From assembly GCA_902785945.1 (NCBI GenBank), contig CADAAR010000008.1, forward strand, positions 1 to 64,000: a stretch of DNA of 64,000 nucleotides, written 5' to 3'. The translations under genes and the position numbers were made by a program. This document shows, piece after piece, positions 33,460 to 40,722 of this stretch. The stretch is from an uncultured Prevotellaceae bacterium. GTDB taxonomy: Bacteria > Bacteroidota > Bacteroidia > Bacteroidales > Bacteroidaceae. Within the stretch, counting starts at the first letter, position 1. Each line of letters opens with the position of its first letter. The notes beneath the pieces are model-generated. The model saw only the letters and a list, made by a program, of their open reading frames with translations, did not search any database and was not told the DNA's origin.

Positions 33460-36027
33460 CTAGAACTTATATCCAATGTTCAGCATGCCGTTGATTCCGT
33501 AGGTGTAGAACTTCTTTGGATTCAGTGAGAAGCGGTAGGCACGGATGTTTCCGCTGGCGGTGTAGTCGCTGCGGCTCTGCTCATAACCACCGGTGACAAT
33601 CTTCTGGTTGTTCAACAGGTTGGTGATCGAGAGGTTGATGCTGAGCTGACGTCCACGTCCCAGACGGATGCTGCGACCCACAGAGGCGTCGAGCATGAAT
33701 CCGCCATGACCCTTCTGCTGCTCTAAAGCGCTCTCCAGAATATTACCATCATTGTCGGTAACGGTCTCACCTGAGTTCTGACGGTTACGGAGCGTTGACT
33801 CATAGCGGAACGAAGGTGAGTAGGAGAGATAGATGCGATCGTAATAGTTACAGTTCAGATCGATGAACCATCCCCACTTGTGGTAGCTGAGTATCAAACT
33901 GGCTGCGGTGAGCGGTGTGCCACTCTCGCGCATGTTCTTATTCAATACCATCTCCGGCTTGTGGTCGTTGTTGTCGTTATAGGTGCCGGTAGTCGAACTC
34001 ATATACCAGACATGGGCATTGTTGGTGTTCTTGGCCTCGGCGATGGTACCGATGGTCTTGATGTTGAAATCGTTGGTAACCTTGAAATTGATACCCCATT
34101 CCACACCGTAGTATTCCTTGTTGATACCCGTCATAGAGACATACGAGAACGAGTTGATGTCGTCGTAGTAGAAGTTCTGCCACTCGGTCTCATCCTTAAT
34201 CTGGCTGTAGTAACCGGTGATATTGGCTTTCATCCATGGGAGCTGGATCTGGTAGCCGAGTTCAGCGCTGAGCACTTTCTCGTTCTTCAAGTCAGTTACG
34301 AAATCGTTACAAACCTGTGGCGAGATAAAGGCTGTGCGAACCTGCGGGGCCTTCCACTCATAGCCTAAACCTAAGGTTACCACGTTACCCTGGCCGATGT
34401 TATAGTGGATGCCGGCCTTTCCGCCACCATCCAGGAAGAAGGCAGTAGGACTCTCGCCGTAGGAGTTCTCGGGTGCCATACCGTTCTGCATGTTACCGTC
34501 GCGCGACATTCCTACACCACCGATACGTCCGCTGATGAAAGAGTGCATGCGACCCTTGTCGTATTTGAGTGTGGCCCACCAGTTGGCTTTGTTCACGAGA
34601 TAGTCAAAGTCAAAAGAAAAGCGGTCACCCACACCTACGAAACCATTCGGGTTCCTAAGGTCATATTGTACACGCGGGTCATCGGCATTGTATTGGCCAA
34701 GAGCGTAGGTGTTGATGTTATGGAAAGAGAGCGCACCTAACATGTCGTGCATCGTAACGTAGTGGCTGGTCTTGTTGGTGGCCAGATTGATACCTGTGCT
34801 AATAGCAGCAAAACGGCTGAGCTCTTTCTGCAGAGATGAAGAGAGTGACAGGGTGAGGTTGTCCGTGTGATTCTTCTCGATGTAGTACATGGCATCCTGT
34901 CCTTGTGCACCTGCCTGCTTGTTGGCGTAATAGAGCTGGTCGAAATTAATCTGACGGTTGGCTTTGTCGTTCATCCAATAGGTGCGGGCACGCTCAAAGT
35001 CGGCGATGGCCTGATTGGTACGGTTGGCAGCATCCGTCTCATCCCAGACATCGAAGTAGCTCGAAGGCATGTTCTTCCAGTAGTCTGGCTGAGGGTTATC
35101 GGCGTTGTTGTAGTCAAGCTTGGTACGTGAATACATGCTGTAGAGTCCCATCAGTGAGGTGGTCAACTTGGTCTTTTGGTTAATCTGGTAGTCCCAGGTG
35201 AGCAGGGCTGTAGGTGCCCAGTCGTTGACCACGCGTGAGCTACGTCTCTTACCGTCCTGATAACCCCAGTAGGGATTATAGTAACGGTCATTGGCCAGCC
35301 AGTAGGTCTCGTCGGTGCCGGCTCCTTGTGTAGCGCGCTCTGTGGGATTACCCCAGGTTACGAGCGATACACGGTGCTGATCGTTGAAGATCTTCTCAAC
35401 ACCAAGGAAATAGGAGAGGGAGTTGTAGAAAGTTCCCTCCACATATCCCTCGTTGGCCCAACGATAGGTAAGGTTGGCGGAGAAAGCCCAGCCGTTGGCG
35501 TTGATGCCTGAGTTGTAGGTGTACATCGCCCTCACGCGGTAGTTGCGGTTGGCACCTGTCACCGTAATTCTCTGACCTTGCGCCATAGCCGACGGACGGA
35601 AGTTATAGTTGTTGGAGCCTCCCATGGCCGGCATACCGAAATTGTTGGTTTCGAAGGGCAGGGAGTTCTCCACACCTTTGGTCTGCTGGTTCAGACCGCC
35701 TACGAGAGAAAAACGGAACTGCCCCGTCTCCATATCGTTCATCGGGGCACCGTTGATGTAGATCTCATTGTACTTTTGGTTAAAAGCACGGAACTTGAAG
35801 CGCACGGGGCTGAACAGATATCCCACCTGCGAGGCGTAGATATTGTTGTTAGAGTGGATGATCGATACGTTTTGCGACATATCGTCGTCCTCGCCCAATT
35901 GTGCTTCTGTGAAAGTAAACGCCTGCTCGTCCATGATGCTCGTCTGCTCAACAGAGTCTGTCGACTCCTGCGCGAGCAGCGGTGATGCGACGGCAAAGGC
36001 GATTGCCAAGAGTTTTAGCCTTTTCAT
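33460..36027 (-). CDS. TonB-dependent outer membrane receptor
   Basis: About 855 residues. The signal peptide MKRLKLLAIAFAVASPLLAQ is followed by a plug region without the CarboxypepD-like N-terminal domain of SusC proteins. A long beta-barrel rich in aromatic alternation follows, ending in a membrane-type C-terminus (MLNIGYKF, terminal Phe). No SusD gene is adjacent; DUF5689 and OB-fold lipoproteins follow instead. The ligand is unknown. The setting with secreted nucleases and uridine kinase suggests nucleic acid products. ATG 36036 and 36030 are alternative starts. Confidence 0.85.
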   Translation of the reverse strand: MKRLKLLAIAFAVASPLLAQESTDSVEQTSIMDEQAFTFTEAQLGEDDDMSQNVSIIHSNNNIYASQVGYLFSPVRFKFRAFNQKYNEIYINGAPMNDMETGQFRFSLVGGLNQQTKGVENSLPFETNNFGMPAMGGSNNYNFRPSAMAQGQRITVTGANRNYRVRAMYTYNSGINANGWAFSANLTYRWANEGYVEGTFYNSLSYFLGVEKIFNDQHRVSLVTWGNPTERATQGAGTDETYWLANDRYYNPYWGYQDGKRRSSRVVNDWAPTALLTWDYQINQKTKLTTSLMGLYSMYSRTKLDYNNADNPQPDYWKNMPSSYFDVWDETDAANRTNQAIADFERARTYWMNDKANRQINFDQLYYANKQAGAQGQDAMYYIEKNHTDNLTLSLSSSLQKELSRFAAISTGINLATNKTSHYVTMHDMLGALSFHNINTYALGQYNADDPRVQYDLRNPNGFVGVGDRFSFDFDYLVNKANWWATLKYDKGRMHSFISGRIGGVGMSRDGNMQNGMAPENSYGESPTAFFLDGGGKAGIHYNIGQGNVVTLGLGYEWKAPQVRTAFISPQVCNDFVTDLKNEKVLSAELGYQIQLPWMKANITGYYSQIKDETEWQNFYYDDINSFSYVSMTGINKEYYGVEWGINFKVTNDFNIKTIGTIAEAKNTNNAHVWYMSSTTGTYNDNNDHKPEMVLNKNMRESGTPLTAASLILSYHKWGWFIDLNCNYYDRIYLSYSPSFRYESTLRNRQNSGETVTDNDGNILESALEQQKGHGGFMLDASVGRSIRLGRGRQLSINLSITNLLNNQKIVTGGYEQSRSDYTASGNIRAYRFSLNPKKFYTYGINGMLNIGYKF

Positions 36028-36065
36028 CATAAGCAATTATTTATAGTTGTTAGTAAATTATGTGG

Positions 36066-36124
36066 CAAAGATACAAAAAAAAATCAATTTATCATTCATC
36101 TTTCATAATTTTTTTATATCTTTG
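36066..36124. promoter_or_regulatory. Divergent promoters of the receptor and the EEP nuclease
   Basis: CAAAGATA at 36066-36073 reads TATCTTTG on the minus strand for the TonB receptor. TATCTTTG at 36117-36124 drives the plus-strand EEP/udk pair. Only 44 bp separate the two boxes, so a shared regulator could control both sides. Confidence 0.6.
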
Positions 36125-36145
36125 CGGCATAAAACATGTTTTGAT

Positions 36146-37198
36146 ATGAAAAAAGTCTATTTATTACTGCTGACAATGTTCCTTATCCTTGGAACGAACG
36201 AATCAATGGCCCAGTCGAAAAAATACTCGGTCTATGGTGTTGGTTTCTACAATTTGGAGAATCTGTTTGATACCTGTCACGATGCGGGCAAGAATGATTA
36301 TGAGTATCTGCCTGAGGGTACCAACAAGTGGACAGGACTGAAGTATACGCATAAGTTGCGTAATATGTCGCGTGTCCTTTCAGAGATGGGTACCGACAAA
36401 CTACCGAAGATCGGTTGTGCAGCCATCGGTGTGTCAGAGGTTGAGAATGCCAAATGTCTGGAAGACCTTTGTAATCAGGAACCCTTAAAGGCCAAGAATT
36501 TCCAGTTTGTGCATATTGAGGGACCTGACCAGCGTGGTGTTGATTGCGCTTTGCTTTACAACCCAGCACTCTTTACAGTTCGTGACGTGAAGCTCGTACC
36601 TTATATATACAAGCTGCCTCAGGATTCTATGAGGGCCACCCGTGGTTTCCTGGTAGTAAGCGGCACTATGGCCGACGAGCATGTGACGATTATCGTTTGT
36701 CACCTGCCGTCACGCGGTGCCACCTCGTTCTATCGTGAGGAAGGCGGTGCGCAGGTGAAGGTGGTTAAGGATTCGCTGATTGCTGAAGATCCGAATGTGA
36801 AGCTGCTGGTGATGGGTGATATGAACGATGACCCACAAGATGCCTCAATGGCCAAATGTCTCGGCGCCAAGCGTAAGATAAAGGATGTAGGCGATGGCGA
36901 TATGTACAATCCTTGGTGGGATGTGCTGGCATCAGGAACAGGTACGCTGATGTATGATGGTGCCTGGAACCTCTTCGACCAGATTATCCTTTCGCCGAGT
37001 TTGCTCAATCGCGATAATTCGAAAGACTATTCATCGTTGAAACTCTTCTCGCATCAGATATTCCGTCGTGACTATCTCTTCCAGAAAGAAGGAAAATATA
37101 AAGGCAACACACTTCGAACCCAAGCTGGTGGCGTATGGCTCGATGGCTATAGCGACCACCTGCCTACTGTCGTCTATTTAATCAAGGAACAAAAATGA
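36146..37198 (+). CDS. Secreted endonuclease/exonuclease/phosphatase (EEP) family protein
   Basis: 350 residues from MKKVYLLLLTMFLI. The signal peptide is cleaved near SMAQSK. EEP motifs are in order: YGVGFYNLENLFD (Asn), IGVSEVEN (catalytic Glu), IIVCHLPSR, VMGDMNDDP (Asp/Asn) and DGYSDHLPTV (catalytic His). Members cut nucleic acids or remove phosphates from inositol lipids or nucleotides. It overlaps uridine kinase by 4 nt (ATGA), which ties it to nucleoside salvage. The ORF extends upstream to 36047, but that part contains the promoter. Confidence 0.88.
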   Translation: MKKVYLLLLTMFLILGTNESMAQSKKYSVYGVGFYNLENLFDTCHDAGKNDYEYLPEGTNKWTGLKYTHKLRNMSRVLSEMGTDKLPKIGCAAIGVSEVENAKCLEDLCNQEPLKAKNFQFVHIEGPDQRGVDCALLYNPALFTVRDVKLVPYIYKLPQDSMRATRGFLVVSGTMADEHVTIIVCHLPSRGATSFYREEGGAQVKVVKDSLIAEDPNVKLLVMGDMNDDPQDASMAKCLGAKRKIKDVGDGDMYNPWWDVLASGTGTLMYDGAWNLFDQIILSPSLLNRDNSKDYSSLKLFSHQIFRRDYLFQKEGKYKGNTLRTQAGGVWLDGYSDHLPTVVYLIKEQK

Positions 37199-37830
37199 TC
37201 ATTATCGGCATTGCTGGCGGTTCGGGTTCTGGCAAGACCACCGTCGTCAAACGTATTACCAAGGCGCTGCCTCCCCATTGCGCAGCCATCATTCCGTTGG
37301 ATTCCTATTATAACGATACTACCGGCTTGACTGATGAAGAGCGTAAGGCCATTAACTTCGACCATCCTGACGCTTTCGACTGGAAACTGCTGACGGAGCA
37401 AATCAAGAAGTTGAAGAATGGTGAGGCCATCGAACAGCCCACCTATTCATATGTGCTTTCCAACCGTCTGCCTGAGACCGTTCATGTGGAGCCAAAGCCA
37501 GTGATTATCCTTGAAGGCATTATGACACTGCATTATAAGAAGTTGCGCGACATGATGGACCTGAAGATTTTCGTCGATACCGATAGTGATGTGCGCTTGA
37601 TCCGTAATATCCGTCGCGATGTGGTGGAGCGTGGACGTACCGTCGATATGGTGCTCGATCATTACGAGAACGATGTGAAGCCCATGCATGAGCAGTTTAT
37701 CGAGCCCACGAAAAAGTTCGCCGACTTGATTATCCCCTGGGGACGCGAGAATAAGCGCGGCATCGATATTATGCGCACTTATATACAGGGCTTCTCGGAA
37801 GAAGTGATAGAGGAAATGAAAAAAGAATAG
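37195..37830 (+). CDS. udk: Uridine kinase
   Basis: 211 residues. Walker A GIAGGSGSGKTTV at the N-terminus, IPLDSYYNDTTGL (substrate Asp), NFDHPDAFDW, IILEGIMTLHY, and the lid segment RLIRNIRRDVVERGRT. It phosphorylates uridine and cytidine to nucleoside monophosphates with ATP or GTP, in the cytosol. Its start codon overlaps the stop of the secreted EEP enzyme, suggesting that extracellular nucleotide breakdown and salvage are co-expressed. The stop codon lies inside the terminator hairpin. Confidence 0.93.
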   Translation: MIIIGIAGGSGSGKTTVVKRITKALPPHCAAIIPLDSYYNDTTGLTDEERKAINFDHPDAFDWKLLTEQIKKLKNGEAIEQPTYSYVLSNRLPETVHVEPKPVIILEGIMTLHYKKLRDMMDLKIFVDTDSDVRLIRNIRRDVVERGRTVDMVLDHYENDVKPMHEQFIEPTKKFADLIIPWGRENKRGIDIMRTYIQGFSEEVIEEMKKE

Positions 37831-37851
37831 AGGTTGAGAGACCTCTATTCT
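37824..37851. terminator. Bidirectional terminator containing both stop codons
   Basis: AGAATAGAGGT (37824-37834) pairs with ACCTCTATTCT (37841-37851), with T-rich flanks on both sides. The udk stop (37828-37830) lies in the left arm and the convergent gene's stop (37845-37847) in the right arm. Confidence 0.8.
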
Positions 37852-38531
37852 TCTTTTATGGTAGGCATATAACGGGAATCATCTTCTGCCGATGTGGTCG
37901 ACTCCACAGCAGGCGTCTCTTCCACAATTTCTTCTGCCACAGGTATCTCTTGCGCTTTCTTGAACTTCCGTTTCTCGTTGTGTATCTTCAGCGCGTTAAT
38001 CAGTTCTGTCACACCATAGAGCAGGCTGCACCAGCCGAGCACCAACATCGCCATCTCCGCAGGTGCCAGAGGCTTGATGATGACAAAGAGGCCAGTGAGC
38101 AGAATCAACGATGGGAAGATCCAATAGCCGAAGCCTATCTTACCATACTTGCGGGCGTTAAGCAGACTCATATACTGGTTGACGGCACCCAACACGAGCA
38201 CGGCACCGATGATATACATCAGGGCCTTGACAAAAACGGTAGGTGTCAGCGCCAGTATTAGACCGAGGATAGCGCTGCCCACGCCTACAATTGGAAATGT
38301 GGGCTTTGTGTCGCCGGCCACCACGTTGCCTTCGGCATCCGTGATTTTATATTCACTCACATTCTTGAGCGCGTGGTAATAGGCCACCATCGAGATGATA
38401 CCCGACAACAGGAACAAGACGCCGATGGCAATAGTGATCCACGTGACGGTGTTGTCGGGATACTTGATGAGTAAAATACCAATGGCAATGGCGCAGATAG
38501 CGCGGAATACGGAACTTTGTAATATCTTCAT
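37845..38531 (-). CDS. DUF308/HdeD-type membrane protein
   Basis: 228 residues from MKILQSSVFRAIC. Six hydrophobic helices are visible (about 8-21, 28-48, 76-94, 99-118, 132-149, 153-172) in a duplicated pattern typical of HdeD-like proteins. An acidic Glu/Pro-rich tail follows (VAEEIVEETPAVESTTSAED). HdeD-type proteins are linked to acid resistance in enterobacteria, but function in Bacteroidetes is not known. The longer frame to 38636 overlaps its promoter. Confidence 0.78.
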   Translation of the reverse strand: MKILQSSVFRAICAIAIGILLIKYPDNTVTWITIAIGVLFLLSGIISMVAYYHALKNVSEYKITDAEGNVVAGDTKPTFPIVGVGSAILGLILALTPTVFVKALMYIIGAVLVLGAVNQYMSLLNARKYGKIGFGYWIFPSLILLTGLFVIIKPLAPAEMAMLVLGWCSLLYGVTELINALKIHNEKRKFKKAQEIPVAEEIVEETPAVESTTSAEDDSRYMPTIKEE

Positions 38532-38560
38532 TTTACCTTTCTTTTTCAATTTTTGCGATG

Positions 38561-38608
38561 CAAATATAATAAAATAAGGTGGAATCCCCAAATAATTTAG
38601 TAATTTTG
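38561..38608. promoter_or_regulatory. Divergent promoters
   Basis: CAAATATA at 38561-38568 reads TATATTTG on the minus strand for the DUF308 gene. TAATTTTG at 38601-38608 serves the phosphatase gene on the plus strand. Confidence 0.5.
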
Positions 38609-38626
38609 CACCAAATTTAGAGAAAT

Positions 38627-39133
38627 ATGACCACATTATACTTAGTCAGACATGGTGAAACGGTCGACAATGTGAATCAGATCATGCAAGGTCAGACGCA
38701 GGGCCAACTTACTGCAAATGGTATTGTGCAGGCACAGGAAGTGAGAGACCGGATGGCCTCAGAATCCTTTGCTGCCATCATCGCTAGCGACCTGAAGCGT
38801 TCGGTGGATACCGCTACGATCATTGCCGAGCCCCATCACTTGGACGTAGTCCAGACCCCACTTCTCCGTGAGCGCGACTGGGGCGGATTCACAGGTCGTT
38901 TTATTCCCGATTTGAAGGGCGAGGTGTGGCCTGATGACATCGAGACATTAGAAAACCTTCTTTCCCGGGCAGGCGAATTCATCGCTTTTGTCAAGAAGAC
39001 CTATCCAGGAAAGAAGGTGCTGGCCGTAGGACATGGCATTATCAATAAAGCTGTCCAGGCTGTCTATTATCAGAAGTCAATGAGCGAAGTTCAGCGAATG
39101 ATGAACGCTGAGGTTCGTATCTTGGAACTCTAA
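38627..39133 (+). CDS. Histidine phosphatase family protein
   Basis: 168 residues. LVRHGETVDN carries the phospho-His signature (RHG). A second Arg lies in SDLKRSVDTA, the acid/base Glu in RERDWGGFTG, and the second His in AVGHGIINKA. It removes phosphate from small molecules (phosphoglycerate mutase-like fold, GpmB/CobC size); the substrate cannot be deduced. Confidence 0.87.
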   Translation: MTTLYLVRHGETVDNVNQIMQGQTQGQLTANGIVQAQEVRDRMASESFAAIIASDLKRSVDTATIIAEPHHLDVVQTPLLRERDWGGFTGRFIPDLKGEVWPDDIETLENLLSRAGEFIAFVKKTYPGKKVLAVGHGIINKAVQAVYYQKSMSEVQRMMNAEVRILEL

Positions 39134-39139
39134 GTTTTT

Positions 39140-40228
39140 TTAGCGACGACCTCCCGAGTGTCCGCCTGCACTACGGCTGGGAGCACTGCTGCTACGGCTG
39201 GGAGCTGAGCTGCTACGACTGGAGGATGAGCTACCGAAGCTGCGGCTAGGGGCGGAGTGACTGCTCACACTGTTGCTCGGACGTGATACACTACTGCTGG
39301 GTCTTGAGCTGCTACCTATGCTGCTGGGGCGAGAGGTGCTGCCAGAGCCAATGCTGCGCTCGGGTCTTGTGCTACCACTACCAGAACCTATGCTGCGCTC
39401 AGGACGAGAACTGTTGTTTGGCCTTGACTCGCTGTTTGGCCTTGACTCGACGTTAGGTCTTGACTCGATATTGGGTCTTGACTCGGTGTTGGGTCTTGTC
39501 TGGCTGTTGCTGCCATTGCCGAACTCGCGGTGACCTTCCACCTGACGATTTCTCATGCTATTGTTCTCAGGCCTTCTGGCGCCAGACTCCGTTCTTCCTA
39601 CGCTGCGGTCATTGCGTCCTCTGTTCTCAACACGTCCTCTGTTCTCTATGCGACCTCTGCCTTCCGGGCGACCCGTCACACGGGTAGAACTGCGGTTGTT
39701 GCGGAAATCACCACGATCCCAACGGTCATGCATACCTACATGCTCTCTTCTTGGGGTACGGAAGTGCTCGCGATGGCTGTAGTAATAGCCGCGGTCGCCG
39801 TGGATATGCCAGGCATGTCCGCCACGATAGCTGATATAGAAGGTCGGCGTTCCGAAGTAGAAGTAGTCACGGTGCGGATAACGGGCGTAGATGCCGAAGT
39901 GCCAGTAGCCTCCTTCCCAGTAGAGGGGACGATAGAAATAGCTGGCTGCGATAAAGGCATTCCACTGCCAGTCGAAAAGAATATAACTCAGATCGAGGTT
40001 GCGACGCTCCCAGTAGACGCCAAACACGTCAGAGCGACCCGTCACACCCATCAGATAGTCGAGGTTGATCTCGTAACAAGCCTCGTATTGCTCATCGGTG
40101 AGGTTGAGTTCATAGGCCATCTTATCGGTCAGGAACAGGGCCTCTCTGCGGGCCTGCTCGAAACTCATGGCGGTGGCAGAGACTGTGATTGTCAGCATCG
40201 CCATCAGGGTCATCAACATCTTTTTCAT
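39140..40228 (-). CDS. Exported protein with long Ser/Arg-rich low-complexity tail
   Basis: 362 residues from MKKMLMTLMAMLTITVS, with a signal peptide cleaved near ATAMS. A helical N-terminal part (EQARREALFLTDKMAYELNL) has the look of a small stress-type domain. A Tyr/Trp/His-rich segment follows (YWHFGIYARYPHRDYFYFG). From about residue 170 the sequence is Arg/Asn/Glu-rich, with the six-residue repeat ESRPNX at about 245-275 and then a Ser/Arg-rich tail to the end. Many Prevotella and Bacteroides genomes carry such proteins, but I know of no function. The tail would be disordered and strongly basic. Confidence 0.7.
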   Translation of the reverse strand: MKKMLMTLMAMLTITVSATAMSFEQARREALFLTDKMAYELNLTDEQYEACYEINLDYLMGVTGRSDVFGVYWERRNLDLSYILFDWQWNAFIAASYFYRPLYWEGGYWHFGIYARYPHRDYFYFGTPTFYISYRGGHAWHIHGDRGYYYSHREHFRTPRREHVGMHDRWDRGDFRNNRSSTRVTGRPEGRGRIENRGRVENRGRNDRSVGRTESGARRPENNSMRNRQVEGHREFGNGSNSQTRPNTESRPNIESRPNVESRPNSESRPNNSSRPERSIGSGSGSTRPERSIGSGSTSRPSSIGSSSRPSSSVSRPSNSVSSHSAPSRSFGSSSSSRSSSAPSRSSSAPSRSAGGHSGGRR

Positions 40229-40276
40229 AATCGTATCTTTTAAACTGTTAGACATTCATGTTATTTGTTCACGGTG

Positions 40277-40284
40277 CAAAATTA
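40277..40284 (-). promoter_or_regulatory. -7 element of the Ser/Arg-rich protein gene
   Basis: CAAAATTA reads TAATTTTG on the minus strand, 48 nt before the start at 40228. Confidence 0.5.
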
Positions 40285-40341
40285 CGAAGAAAAAGATGGG
40301 TTCCAAAAGGATTTTCCCTAAATTGACGGGGATTTTCCCTA

Positions 40342-40722
40342 TTAATACTTATCGAAACTCCACGTTTGGTTGTCTTTACGCAGTTGTAGACGGTCAGAAC
40401 TTAGCGTCTCTATCTTCAGCCGGATGTTGTTGAAAGGCCTGAAACCAAAGCTCTTCTCCACCAGCGTCGTGTCTTCAGGAATGCCCTTGATGGAGTAGCA
40501 TTGTATGAAAAGACTGTCGCCCACATGCTGGAAGTTGCCATATAGCTCGTTCTCCTTGAGGTTTTTTATCCAGACGATGGAGCCTGAAAAGCTGATATAC
40601 TGCGTGTCGGAGCCTGACAAGCGCCACTGACCCAGCAGATCGCCTGCATCACCGCCCTCCTGGCAGGAGAGAAGGAAGATGTAAGATGTAAGAAGGAAGA
40701 TATATTTAAAGAATTTTGCCAT
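40342..40722 (-). CDS. Small lipocalin-like lipoprotein
   Basis: 126 residues from MAKFFKYIFLL. The lipobox is FLLSCQ with Cys20. The mature part, LLGQWRLSGSDTQYISFSG and strands ending WSFDKY, looks like the lipocalin-like domains of Bacteroidetes lipoproteins. The signal peptide's hydrophobic core (residues 7-18) is encoded by a heptad DNA repeat. It starts inside the end of the wzi gene (17-nt overlap) and is the last gene of the polysaccharide operon. Confidence 0.75.
   Translation of the reverse strand: MAKFFKYIFLLTSYIFLLSCQEGGDAGDLLGQWRLSGSDTQYISFSGSIVWIKNLKENELYGNFQHVGDSLFIQCYSIKGIPEDTTLVEKSFGFRPFNNIRLKIETLSSDRLQLRKDNQTWSFDKY
40669..40703. repeat. Heptad array encoding the lipoprotein signal peptide
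   Basis: Five 7-bp units: GAGAAGG, AAGATGT, AAGATGT, AAGAAGG, AAGATAT. Read on the minus strand they encode residues 7-18, YIFLLTSYIFLL, the whole hydrophobic core of the signal peptide. Confidence 0.9.
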
